Shown here in pieces: positions 51,855 to 60,805 of a stretch of DNA of 64,000 nt. Both the position numbers and the translations under genes were made by a program. The stretch lies in assembly GCF_012933385.1 (NCBI RefSeq), contig NZ_JABBPN010000009.1:62001-126000 (forward strand), in the 5' to 3' direction. The notes beneath the pieces were generated by a model. It saw only the letters and a program-made list of their open reading frames with translations. It searched no databases and was not told the origin of the DNA. Source of the stretch: Paenibacillus lemnae (lineage in GTDB: Bacteria > Bacillota > Bacilli > Paenibacillales > Paenibacillaceae). The stretch's first letter is position 1. Every line of letters starts with the position of its first letter.

Positions 51855-52475
51855 ATGGTCAAAAAGACGACTGCTGCTCTATTCTCACTCTTTTTTGTAT
51901 TTGTATTAAGTACAGGAGCTAGTTATACGCATGCAGCTAGTTGGTATGCGGGCGTTACTAAACCAGGTACTACGTATCTAGGTATGTATGCGTATATTAA
52001 AACACCCACATCTTATCCTAGTCTAGGTAACAATGGTGAATCTGCATGGGTTTCAAATATTACTTCGACAGATGATTGGATTCAAACTGGAATCCGATAT
52101 TATTCTGGATATTCAGGATTTAGGACTTATATTGAACATACGTATAATGGTATTCATGGCTTAGACGAAGTGGGTACACACTTATTAGATACCTCAATTC
52201 AGTATACAGTACAGTATGAAGGTGCAGATGGTAGATGGCACGGATATATTGGCGGTTATGATAAAGGAAGTTGGAACCTTGGAACTTACAATAATGTTCA
52301 AGCAAATGCTGAAAGTCATGCAACAAATACGCAGTTAGGACCGTTTAGATTTACAAGTGTATCTTATAAAAATTCAAGTGGAATCTGGACCGTAAATGAT
52401 ACAGCCCCAACAGCACAAAGTCCTTATTGGGTCAGTAAAACCAACAATGCAAATTTCAGGGTTTACGGACCTTAG
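51855..52475 (+). CDS. Secreted 206-aa protein of unknown function (islet)
   Basis: This protein has a clear Sec signal peptide (VKKTTAALFSLFFVFVLSTG, with cleavage near THA-A at about residue 30) and a mature domain rich in Tyr, Gly, Ser, Thr and Trp with few charges, typical of extracellular beta-rich proteins. Segments such as YLGMYAYIKTPTSYPS, WIQTGIRYYSG and RTYIEHTYNG loosely recall neprosin-like or lectin-like domains, but this is not secure. There are no Cys. The gene is visibly AT-rich compared with its neighbours, in keeping with transfer. The ATG at 51855 is chosen because it begins the signal peptide; an ATG five codons upstream is the alternative. Confidence 0.75.
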   Translation: MVKKTTAALFSLFFVFVLSTGASYTHAASWYAGVTKPGTTYLGMYAYIKTPTSYPSLGNNGESAWVSNITSTDDWIQTGIRYYSGYSGFRTYIEHTYNGIHGLDEVGTHLLDTSIQYTVQYEGADGRWHGYIGGYDKGSWNLGTYNNVQANAESHATNTQLGPFRFTSVSYKNSSGIWTVNDTAPTAQSPYWVSKTNNANFRVYGP

Positions 52476-52502
52476 TCTTCATCACCTAAGGAGGGAAATT
52501 AA

Positions 52503-53354
52503 ATGAGGAATATGAAATGGCTTCTTGTTGTTTCAGCATTTTTTGTTTTGAGTGGAGCAGTTTACATGAATCATATTTCTGCAGAAAGCCCAACTCAAAT
52601 GATCCAGGCTCAGCTAATCAAGGAAGGAGTGAGTATTTCGGAAATTAACGTCAAAGATGAGAATTTAAGAATCGAAACAAAATCTATTTCAAATTCTAAC
52701 AAAGCAAGTATAGAGGACATTAGGACCATTCGAAAAATCCGAAATGAATTGAGAAGCGAGGCCAATGGATTAAGCCAAATCAAAAATGTTGATCTCACAA
52801 TCACAGGAATAAATGGTCAAAAAATTTATGATGGAGTTTCTAATGACATTACTCAGATACCCGATTTCTCATCTAAAATTGTAGGGAATTTGGATTCCGA
52901 AATAGTAAAAGAGGCAGTGTACAGTGAATTGAAAAAAAATGGTGTGATTGTACAGTCAGTGGATGTTACGGATAATGCACTTGGAGGGAAGATGGCTGCT
53001 ATATCACTTACAGCGAATAACTTAGAAGTGAACAGTCTCATTCCAAAAATTGAAGAGTGGATCACTTCACTTAATGATGTCAAGGGTATTGGAATATCCC
53101 AATATGAGCTGACTATTTTCGATGAAAGTGATAGCTCGAAGCTATTGTATTTGACTGCAGACCTAGTATATCGTGATTTTTTTTGGTGGCAATCCCCAGT
53201 TTTAAAAAATGAAACTTGGACAAGAACTCAACCAGAGAGTCAAGAATCAGCTGCTAGTGAGGACAAAGTTCAGGCAACAATTGAAGAAGGTATTACAGCT
53301 GAGCCTTCTGAAGAAAACTCCAATGGGATTGAGGGGCCACAATTTAAAAAGTAA
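52503..53354 (+). CDS. Secreted or membrane-anchored 283-aa protein with internal duplication (islet)
   Basis: This protein has an N-terminal hydrophobic segment (KWLLVVSAFFVLSGAV) as signal or anchor, then two similar units of about 80 residues (about 28-115 and 130-215). Each reads L-x3-GV-x-I, then V-x-D-x2-L, a helical Ile-rich middle and a LTI-x(5-9)-Y-like end. A Glu/Ser/Gln-rich tail follows, probably disordered. The ATG at 52503 has a perfect AAGGAGGGAAATT. It follows the secreted gene by 27 bases and probably acts with it. It is AT-rich. No known family was recognised. Confidence 0.75.
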   Translation: MRNMKWLLVVSAFFVLSGAVYMNHISAESPTQMIQAQLIKEGVSISEINVKDENLRIETKSISNSNKASIEDIRTIRKIRNELRSEANGLSQIKNVDLTITGINGQKIYDGVSNDITQIPDFSSKIVGNLDSEIVKEAVYSELKKNGVIVQSVDVTDNALGGKMAAISLTANNLEVNSLIPKIEEWITSLNDVKGIGISQYELTIFDESDSSKLLYLTADLVYRDFFWWQSPVLKNETWTRTQPESQESAASEDKVQATIEEGITAEPSEENSNGIEGPQFKK

Positions 53355-53849
53355 ATGTTTATCTTTAGTTTCTGGTTTTCAAAGACTAAAACGAAAGAAA
53401 TCGAGCAGAAAGAAGTGCCTAGCCTTCGTGCGCTCACACCACCATACAAGTGGGTCCGTATACGGCGGTTCCAAAGAAGTTACCACTGCTCTAATCTCAA
53501 AAAAGCAAACATTTCAGCCCTTTCGCTTCCAATAGGAAGTTGGAAGGGCATTGTTTATATTTTCGAGACATCTCCCACGCATTTACAAAACTAACTCCTG
53601 GCGACTTCGGATTTCAAATATGTTTAGTCACCCTACTAACCTTACCTCAAATTGAGTTCATGTACTTGTGGATCGTGTATTCGCTTCCAAATTCGAAATC
53701 CTCGGTTCAGGACTTTCATCATTTATAATCTACGCTCATGCTGGACTGTGCGTACATTGTATATGATGATTCCTGTTCAATACAGGAATCACCTCTGTTA
53801 AAAACCTTGGTTCGTTTCATCTTAATAAGCTGCAGCACACCAGCCGCAC
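53355..53849. other. 495-base gene-free region after the islet
   Basis: It holds islet repeat copy 2 (53626-53757) and a perfect 9-bp hairpin TGATTCCTG / CAGGAATCA at 53767-53791. Short open frames here lack ribosome sites and look like repeat remnants. No terminator of the islet genes or of the minus-strand gene was clear. Confidence 0.6.
53626..53757 (+). repeat. Islet direct repeat, copy 2
   Basis: This is the shorter partner of 51370-51544, in the same orientation. It lacks an internal block of about 40 bases and ends with the same CGTACAT, followed in both cases by a hairpin. Confidence 0.65.
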
Positions 53850-56135
53850 TCAGGACCACACGTTGACGAAAATTCCAATACGCTGCTTGATATCCGCTCG
53901 TGCTTCTTCTGAGATTTGACCAGACTTCGCTCGATCCAGATGCTTCAGCGCATCCTTCAAGTGCTTCACTGCCTGAACCTGTTTCCCCTGCTGCTGTTTT
54001 CGCTGTGCCTGCTTCAGCGCATTACCGATCTGTTTGCTGACCGGATGGCTGATATCTCCTTGTGCTTTCCAGGATTCGATGTCATCCATCAAGGCCTGCA
54101 CGGTGTCCGGCTCGGCTGCAGCATCGGAAACTTCAATCTTCATTAACTGTGTATCGTTCGTAAAATAAATGTTGCCGTCATGCCCCAGGTTCACATGCTG
54201 GGATTCCGCCAGCGTCCGATGCTCCATTGTTGCCGGATCGACTACCGTCACTTGCCCGGCGAGGGTCAGGTACATGAGACCGTCATCGCTCCAGCGCAAG
54301 TAGACCGGCCGCCATCTGCCGTAGTTTTCAACATCTTCATAAATCGTCTTGCTCTTTACCACCTGCCCAGTGGCCGGGTCGACGGCGAATACCGTTCCGT
54401 CAAATGCCGCCCACAGCAGTCCGTCCGGACCGAAGCTGGTGCCGCTGATGATTTGGGGCGCAGACGCTGCACCTTCAATAGAAGGTACCCACTCCTTCTC
54501 CACTTCCCCTGTTGCGATATCCCAGATGAACATTTTCGCTGCTGGCTCGGAAGGATTAATACCGAGACCGCCTGCAACAGTGGTGGAACCGTACACCTTG
54601 CCATCTTTCACAGCGATACCGGAAATTGCCTGGTTGTTGATGACATTCTTGTACTCGGTATAGGAGCTGCCGTCCGCAGGATCATAAATGGTCAGAGACC
54701 CGCCAAGCTTGCCGTAATCCGGAATGGTGCCGATAAACAGCTTGCCTTCGGCCGCTCTCATGATGAACGGACGATCCTGTCCGGTTATCTTGAACAGGCT
54801 TCTGCGCTGTGTTGGATCTTCTGCATTATATTCAAAAATGTCCGCGCCCGGATAAACGCCCATGTACATTTTGCCATTTAAGGCTGTCATGCCTTCCGCC
54901 TGCCCCATCGGGAAGGTTTCAAATGCATTATCGTCAATCGAATACGCTGAGCCGGTACCGCCCGGATATCCGCTGATAAACAGACGTCCATCCGGACCAT
55001 TCTCCATTGTCTGGATCGGAATCGGGTTGCCCTGAACTGGATAAGGAATCAATTTCACCTTTTTCGTCTCCAGGTTCATATAAGCTACACTGCCGCCAAA
55101 CTGAACGGTGGCTAGCGAGACACCAGGCAGATCCGGATCATTCGGGAATTCAACCCATGCCGTATTGCGCAGGAATGTTCCATACACGACGCCGGTATCC
55201 ACAGCTTCAAGAGTGTCCAGATCCACTTCCATCAGATGATTGTTCTGCACAAAATAAATCGTATTGCTGCCCTCCGGTCCGTAGGAGAGACGGATGCCTT
55301 TGTTGTTCAGATGATACGTTTCACTCCACTGCTGCTGCTCCAGATCGTAAAACACCAGTGCACTGTTTCCTTTGTTGATGCCGGCCACAAGATATTTGCC
55401 CGCCACATCCAGCTGGTTCACCATGCCGATGTCGACCGCTCCGCCATAGGACGGGAGCGCGATCGTCTCTTTCGCACCGGTCTCCACATTCATTTTTACG
55501 ATGCTGCCTTCAATGCCGATTCCAACATACAAGTATCCATCATAATAGGCCGTGGAACGGCTGTAGCTCTGGCCTGTGCCGACAATGCCGTAATCCTTCA
55601 TTTCCCCTGTTAATGGGTCATAACGACCCGCTTTAGCATTCGGATAAGAACCGAAATACACACGTCCTTGTTCATCATGTGATAAGCCGTACACGACCTG
55701 TTCGCCGATACCGCCGAGATTTTTGAGTTCTTTCGTTACGGGAGAATAGGAATATAAGGTGCCATTGCCCCCGATATATACGGTGCCGTCAGGTGTCGTA
55801 ATATGGGTCCAGGAGCTTTCCGATCCGGTTAACGGATGCGTGCCCAGTACTTCTTTGGATTTCAAATCAATCACATGAAAAATAGCCGGCTTTCCGCTAA
55901 CCGTCGTATACATGACTTCCCGTCCATCCTGGACACCAAATGCCCCATCATAAATAGCAACACTTTGCATGGGAGACCCGAGATCGATCGGTTCGCTGTA
56001 TGTTTTACCAATCGCTGCCGAGGCGTTTCCCGGAAACAATACGGCTGACAATAACGAGACACAAAGGGCGATACACAAGCTGTGCAGCCGCAGCCCCTTC
56101 TTCGCGGGAAGCTTGCTGTGCGTTACATTCATCAT
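53850..56135 (-). CDS. Secreted beta-propeller protein with C-terminal FIMAH domain
   Basis: This 761-aa protein has a Sec signal peptide (LHSLCIALCVSLLSAVLFPG, then NASAA), and repeated blade-like segments such as GTVYIGGNGTLYSYSPVTKE and GRVYFGSYPNAKAGRYDPLTGEM of the PQQ/YncE beta-propeller type. The last 75 residues form a FIMAH domain (VQALMDDIESWKAQGDI, then QVQAVKHLKDALKHLDRAKS), found in extracellular enzymes and wall-associated proteins of Bacillota. It may bind or sense an extracellular polymer. The start is one of two adjacent ATG codons, 56135 or 56132, after GAGGATGAA. The adjacent lyase and sialidase genes may belong with it functionally. Confidence 0.82.
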   Translation of the reverse strand: MMNVTHSKLPAKKGLRLHSLCIALCVSLLSAVLFPGNASAAIGKTYSEPIDLGSPMQSVAIYDGAFGVQDGREVMYTTVSGKPAIFHVIDLKSKEVLGTHPLTGSESSWTHITTPDGTVYIGGNGTLYSYSPVTKELKNLGGIGEQVVYGLSHDEQGRVYFGSYPNAKAGRYDPLTGEMKDYGIVGTGQSYSRSTAYYDGYLYVGIGIEGSIVKMNVETGAKETIALPSYGGAVDIGMVNQLDVAGKYLVAGINKGNSALVFYDLEQQQWSETYHLNNKGIRLSYGPEGSNTIYFVQNNHLMEVDLDTLEAVDTGVVYGTFLRNTAWVEFPNDPDLPGVSLATVQFGGSVAYMNLETKKVKLIPYPVQGNPIPIQTMENGPDGRLFISGYPGGTGSAYSIDDNAFETFPMGQAEGMTALNGKMYMGVYPGADIFEYNAEDPTQRRSLFKITGQDRPFIMRAAEGKLFIGTIPDYGKLGGSLTIYDPADGSSYTEYKNVINNQAISGIAVKDGKVYGSTTVAGGLGINPSEPAAKMFIWDIATGEVEKEWVPSIEGAASAPQIISGTSFGPDGLLWAAFDGTVFAVDPATGQVVKSKTIYEDVENYGRWRPVYLRWSDDGLMYLTLAGQVTVVDPATMEHRTLAESQHVNLGHDGNIYFTNDTQLMKIEVSDAAAEPDTVQALMDDIESWKAQGDISHPVSKQIGNALKQAQRKQQQGKQVQAVKHLKDALKHLDRAKSGQISEEARADIKQRIGIFVNVWS

Positions 56136-56449
56136 TTCATCCTCATTTCTTTTTTGGAATGTTGAACATTTCCCTTGTCGAAGCTGGTATCTCATCTCCT
56201 TCCATGTAAGCGCATTATCGATGACTTGGTATTTATGTAGTTCTTTTGGTTGCAAAGAATTTATCACAGCTCTTCCGGGCTGTCAACTGGTTCTTATCTG
56301 GTTTTAAATATCTTACGATAGGCACTTTTTTCAAGGTTATAAGATACTAAAAAGGCCAGCCAGAACATGCTGGCTGACCTAACCTAGTCAATCGGCTCCT
56401 CCCGCAAACAGCAAACCTGCTTTAAGACAACCCTGCTCTGGCAGGACGC
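56136..56449. promoter_or_regulatory. 314-base region between propeller gene and lyase gene
   Basis: It contains a cre-like half-site ATGTAAGCGCATTA at 56204-56217, about 70 bases upstream of the propeller gene start, and the terminator at 56349-56380. No gene is seen. The cre assignment rests on a perfect left arm and a poor right arm. Confidence 0.4.
56349..56380 (-). terminator. Intrinsic terminator of sugar module 3
   Basis: On the minus strand AGGTCAGCCAG pairs with CTGGCTGGCCT (one mismatch) and is followed by T5. It closes the operon that ends with the DHDPS-like lyase. Confidence 0.88.
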
Positions 56450-57388
56450 TCAGCGTGCTCCGGAGACATAACGCTTCAATAAAATATCATTCACGATGCG
56501 GAATTGTTCTACTTCACGGCGCGCGGTACCGCTTAGCCGGGCAGCCGGATTCACCCGGCTGTTCGTATGATTCACGATGCCCTCCAGCATAAGATGATAC
56601 TTGGCATTTACCGGATAGCCCTGCTTCTCAATCCAGGAGGTCACTGTCAGGAACGCAGCCAGCTCTTCACAGAGCTCCGGCTCCTGATCCCGCTGCTCCC
56701 ACAGCCGCACATATAATGATGGATGAAAATTGGCCATGATTCCGCTGTACCCCGATGCGCCACAGCCTATGCTTTCCCACAGCGTAGCTGTATTGGCATT
56801 AAACAGCTTCATGCCGGACCCTTGGATCACTTCCAGTCTCCTCTTGATCTCCTCCGCGTCACAGCAGGTGTCTTTCAGAAACTGAAACCGTCCCGTGCCG
56901 GATATATATTCAAGAAGCTTCGGATTCAGCAGTCTTTTATAAGGAAAAGGGCATTCGTAGAAGCCGAGCGGCAGATCGGAAGGCAGCTCCGCCAGCAGCA
57001 TTTCCAGCCGCTGCTGAAACAGATCGTCACCTTCCTGCTCGGAAACCAGGCGATTTGAGATCAGCACTAAAGCATCAATTCCAGTATCCGCCATAGTCTG
57101 AAGTTCTTTTGTCTGCTCATCAAAGGACTCACCAGTATGACCGGACGCCACCACAGGTACCCGTCCATCTGAAATTTGGGCAACAAAGGCAGCGATCCCC
57201 GCCCTCTCTTCCAGCGATAAATGAAACATTTCACTGGACTGGCAGACAGCAAACAGCCCGTGTACACCCTGGTCGATATACCACTCGATCAAACGCTCCA
57301 GACTGACCCAATCCACCCGGTTTTCCTCGGTGAACGGCGTCAGCATGGTGGGCCACACTCCTGACGGAATCATCTTGATGTTGTCCAT
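56450..57388 (-). CDS. DapA/NanA-family lyase
   Basis: This 312-aa TIM-barrel protein has the Tyr region LGFYECPFPYKR near residue 143 and the Schiff-base Lys in FQFLKDTCCDAEE near residue 172. The GTTGE loop is replaced by CQSSEMF. Members cleave or form 2-keto acids, such as N-acetylneuraminate or 2-keto-3-deoxy sugar acids. It lies two bases after the sialidase-like gene, which would fit a sialic-acid-like pathway, but the missing epimerase and kinase make that uncertain. Confidence 0.87.
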   Translation of the reverse strand: MDNIKMIPSGVWPTMLTPFTEENRVDWVSLERLIEWYIDQGVHGLFAVCQSSEMFHLSLEERAGIAAFVAQISDGRVPVVASGHTGESFDEQTKELQTMADTGIDALVLISNRLVSEQEGDDLFQQRLEMLLAELPSDLPLGFYECPFPYKRLLNPKLLEYISGTGRFQFLKDTCCDAEEIKRRLEVIQGSGMKLFNANTATLWESIGCGASGYSGIMANFHPSLYVRLWEQRDQEPELCEELAAFLTVTSWIEKQGYPVNAKYHLMLEGIVNHTNSRVNPAARLSGTARREVEQFRIVNDILLKRYVSGAR

Positions 57389-57389
57389 A

Positions 57390-58409
57390 TCAGTTCGAGC
57401 TCCGCTGTGTGATTTTCCAGAAAGCGATCCGCGTCCGCTTCCAGGTGTAGGTAATATACATATCCCTGCCCTTTGCTACGATAGCTGGATAGGAATATTC
57501 ACCCGGCTCATTCTCAAGCACGATCTCATCTCCCCATGATTCCCCGTTATCTCTGGAGAACTGAAGTACGAGCGGCGTTCTCGGACTGTCCGTAGCAAAG
57601 CCCTGAACCGGATTAAACACAAGGGCAAGCGTCCCGTCTTCCAATTGAACGGCGTCAATGCCGCAGTTGTTGTTGGGCAGGCCCGTCGGATAGGCCTTCG
57701 ACCAGCTCTGTCCGCCATCTTCGGAGTCACTCCGGAAGATAGAGCCCTCTGTACTGCGCAGGAGCATATGAACGGAGTTCAGACCAGTGGTCCAAAGCGT
57801 AGGCTGAATCAGCCCCTTGGCAATCCAGTGGTCCGCACCCACATAGCTTTCCAGATCCATTGGCACCGAACTGCTTTTCTTCCAGGTCCGGCCGCCGTCT
57901 TGGGAGATATCGACAAATGCCTCCCAAATTTCTTTGCCCGGCAGAAGGGGATCCCGTCTCTCAATCGAGGACGGCGCCAGGATCGCTCCATCCGCAAGTG
58001 TAATCGGCTTGTTTCTTACAGGCCCACGGCCTCCAATATCTCCGGGCACAAGATCTGCCGGCTCCGTCCAAGTCCGGCCGCCGTCTGTAGAGCGGATGAC
58101 CCGGGTATACCAATCTACAATTTCATGGCCAACCTTATAGTAGAGGGAGATCTCGTCATCATGTACATGGAGCACCGGATTCCAGTGGGCAATCCCTTCT
58201 TCATCTGCAGCTTTTTGAGGAATGCTCCACTCCCCGTCCGTGCGGACAGACATCCAGATCGCCACATCCTTCGCCTTCTCATAAGTGCCTCCAAACCAGG
58301 CGGCAAGGACGTTATTGTTAGCGAGCACTGCTACCGTAGATGCATGACAGCTGCGAAAAGGCTGCGGTTCTTCAAAAATAAATTGTTTTTCAGCAATAAC
58401 GTTCGTCAT
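57390..58409 (-). CDS. Sialidase/BNR-family protein without signal peptide
   Basis: This 339-aa six-bladed propeller has at least four Asp-boxes of the S-x-D-x-G-x-x-W type (STDGGRTW, SQDGGRTW, SEDGGQSW, SRDNGESW). The early PFRSCHASTVAVL may hold the first substrate-site residues. No signal peptide is present, so it probably acts in the cytoplasm on an imported oligosaccharide. Sialidase_2-type proteins also include other hydrolases and lyases, so the reaction is not fixed. It lies between the AraC regulator and the DapA/NanA-like lyase. Confidence 0.87.
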   Translation of the reverse strand: MTNVIAEKQFIFEEPQPFRSCHASTVAVLANNNVLAAWFGGTYEKAKDVAIWMSVRTDGEWSIPQKAADEEGIAHWNPVLHVHDDEISLYYKVGHEIVDWYTRVIRSTDGGRTWTEPADLVPGDIGGRGPVRNKPITLADGAILAPSSIERRDPLLPGKEIWEAFVDISQDGGRTWKKSSSVPMDLESYVGADHWIAKGLIQPTLWTTGLNSVHMLLRSTEGSIFRSDSEDGGQSWSKAYPTGLPNNNCGIDAVQLEDGTLALVFNPVQGFATDSPRTPLVLQFSRDNGESWGDEIVLENEPGEYSYPAIVAKGRDMYITYTWKRTRIAFWKITQRSSN

Positions 58410-58435
58410 GGGCCTTCCCTACTTTCGGCTATGGT

Positions 58436-60763
58436 TTATGCCCTGATCTGCTTCCGGTAATCATTCGGAGAAACGCCCTCTAATCTTTTGAACGTGCGCA
58501 GGAATGTCGTCCGGTCAAAGATACCGACCTGCTTGGAGACTGCCGTGATCGGCAGATCGGTGTCGCGCAGCAGCTCCTTGGCCTTCTCCACACGCAGTTC
58601 ACTGATGAACCCCGTAATGTTCATGTTGTAGCTTTCTTTAAACAGACGGGAGACATATTTCAGCGAGAGGCCCATTTCCTCCGAAATTTTCTCCAGATGC
58701 AGATCCTGGGTAAAGTTTTCTTCAACGTATGTCTTAATAGCGGCAGCCAGATCACTGGACTTCTGCGGTTTAAAGGCTTCAGATACCTGGTCCATCGCAT
58801 GATGCAGGAATTGGATCAGTACCTGCTTCCGCTCCTCTGGTGAACCTTTTATAGTTCCGGTTTTACCGAGGACAGAAGGATGCTCTTCTGCAATCCATTG
58901 ATCCGCATCGTGGTTGCGTTCCAGCATGAACCTTCGGCCGGTCTCGAACATTTTGTCATACAGCTTATTCAGCGAATAGTAAGCTTCTTTATGCTGTTCT
59001 GTCATTTCTTCTACCCAGTCGCTGACTCCGGCTTTGTCGCCGAACCGCAGCAGCTGCAGCAGCCTGTTCTCTTCGGCATATGTGTAAATCCATTCATGGC
59101 ACGAAGCCTTGTCATTGAACTCCATTACACTGAAGTCCGGATCACCCTCGATCTGGTACAACGCAGATACTGCTTCCTGATAGGATTCCGCAATGCCTTC
59201 CACCCCTTGATGCGTGGTCCCCATTCCGATATGAAGACGGCAGTACGTCCAATCATTGCTGAATATCCCGCCTAATTGCTCCATTCCCTTCTTGACCTGT
59301 ACCGCGGCTTTCGAATCCTTCACATTGAACACACACAGGTAAGAAGATTCTCCGGTTTCCAGCACATACAGACAGGCATATTCCCGCAGTAAACCGTAAA
59401 ACAGATTCTTCATCTTATTTTCAATCACAATGCGGTCAACATCCTGAATGTCCGTGATAAACCGTTCCTTGAATTTCATGCTTACCGTACAGCACAGGAA
59501 CCCGTTCTCTTTAAAATGCAGCCGGGTCTGCATAAATTTGCTCAGGTTCTCAAATTGGTCTTCACGCAGGACATTGCCCTGCACCAATTGGAACAGCACT
59601 TGATCCAGATACTCCTGGGCCAGCAGCTCCATCTGCCCTTTATGTTGAACTCTGTGATGGAGCAGGCGGTTTACGCCATCTCCGATCTGCCGGAAATCCC
59701 GGGCATGCTTGGCACCTGACGTGCCGCCCTCTTCCACTGAACTGTTCTCAAGCACTTCGCCGATCCGGCGGATCGGTGTATACAACCGGTAACTGAACAA
59801 GAAGGCAAACACCAGACTGACAATGCCAAGAATGAGGCACAAGCTCATGACAAATTCCAGAATACCGGAGGCCTGCTGGTTAAAAGCACGCACTGGTGTC
59901 ACGGTATAGAAGGTCCACCCCAGCGTATCCATGGTAACCTGATCCGTCATGTATCTGCTTCCGTCCACTTCTATGACCGGAGTTGAGGTGTTTTGTTCCC
60001 CGGAAGCCTCTTCAATATGCCCAAGAGCGGTCCCATTGGAGAATAAAGAATCTGAATACATCACCGTTCCGCCGGAAGCATCTGCAACAATGACTTTACT
60101 GACACCCGGATCCAGAATAGGCTCAAAAGCCTGCCAAATGGTCTTTACAGGAACCGTGACGGCCAGCACCGCTTTGTCATCGCCCATTTGGCTTGAAGAC
60201 AGGTACGTGATCACTTCTTTTGAATCGAAAAGGGTATCCACCCTGACGGGCTTCATGACCTCCACATACCGGACAGACTCCAGTTTCTGAATCCAAAATT
60301 GTGAGTCCAGACCATGATAACGATAAAATTTATTGAAAAATGGCTGAAAATCGTTAATCCCATTGGCTGTCAGCACAAACTCATCGTCCACATAAGTGAA
60401 AAGATCATCCACGATCGAATTAATATGGAACTTGGCTCTGACCAGGCTGGCCTGAAGCTGCGGCAGATTGCTTCTGTCCTGATCGCTCCAGCCTTTCTGC
60501 GGCTTCAGAAGACGGGCTACATATGGATCACCAAAGAATCCGACCTGTGTTTCATGGATCCGCTGCCAGTAGGCATTGACCGTTTCTGTGGAAGATGTTA
60601 AGGCCGTGTGCAGTTTATCCGCATAGTCTGCCTTTAACTCGGAGACAAAGTTCGTATACGTTAATGTCCCTAGTACAACTAAAGGAATTAAAAAGGACAA
60701 GAAGGAGAACAGAATTTTGCCAAAGAACTTGTTTACGCGAATACTGTCTATGACTTGTTTCAA
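58436..60763 (-). CDS. Membrane-bound AraC-family regulator of sugar module 3
   Basis: This 775-aa protein has a membrane helix near residues 17-38 and an extracytoplasmic Cache-like sensor. A second helix lies near residues 300-325, with HAMP-like continuation RLYTPIRRIGEVL, and a C-terminal AraC double helix-turn-helix ends EGVSPNDYRKQIRA. The TTG at 60763 is the start, with AAGGGGGAGAACC nine bases upstream. It is in the same operon as the transporter upstream and the sialidase downstream and is expected to activate them. Confidence 0.92.
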   Translation of the reverse strand: MKQVIDSIRVNKFFGKILFSFLSFLIPLVVLGTLTYTNFVSELKADYADKLHTALTSSTETVNAYWQRIHETQVGFFGDPYVARLLKPQKGWSDQDRSNLPQLQASLVRAKFHINSIVDDLFTYVDDEFVLTANGINDFQPFFNKFYRYHGLDSQFWIQKLESVRYVEVMKPVRVDTLFDSKEVITYLSSSQMGDDKAVLAVTVPVKTIWQAFEPILDPGVSKVIVADASGGTVMYSDSLFSNGTALGHIEEASGEQNTSTPVIEVDGSRYMTDQVTMDTLGWTFYTVTPVRAFNQQASGILEFVMSLCLILGIVSLVFAFLFSYRLYTPIRRIGEVLENSSVEEGGTSGAKHARDFRQIGDGVNRLLHHRVQHKGQMELLAQEYLDQVLFQLVQGNVLREDQFENLSKFMQTRLHFKENGFLCCTVSMKFKERFITDIQDVDRIVIENKMKNLFYGLLREYACLYVLETGESSYLCVFNVKDSKAAVQVKKGMEQLGGIFSNDWTYCRLHIGMGTTHQGVEGIAESYQEAVSALYQIEGDPDFSVMEFNDKASCHEWIYTYAEENRLLQLLRFGDKAGVSDWVEEMTEQHKEAYYSLNKLYDKMFETGRRFMLERNHDADQWIAEEHPSVLGKTGTIKGSPEERKQVLIQFLHHAMDQVSEAFKPQKSSDLAAAIKTYVEENFTQDLHLEKISEEMGLSLKYVSRLFKESYNMNITGFISELRVEKAKELLRDTDLPITAVSKQVGIFDRTTFLRTFKRLEGVSPNDYRKQIRA

Positions 60764-60805
60764 TTCCGGTTCTCCCCCTTTATGAAAATGCTGTTACCTC
60801 ATTAT

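Noticed and set aside
53355..53594. 79-codon open frame right after the second islet gene
   Set aside because: It begins directly after a stop codon with no ribosome site of its own and runs towards repeat copy 2; it looks like repeat-derived sequence.
51370..53757. Islet as prophage or insertion sequence
   Set aside because: No transposase, integrase, terminal inverted repeats or phage genes were seen; only direct repeats bound it.
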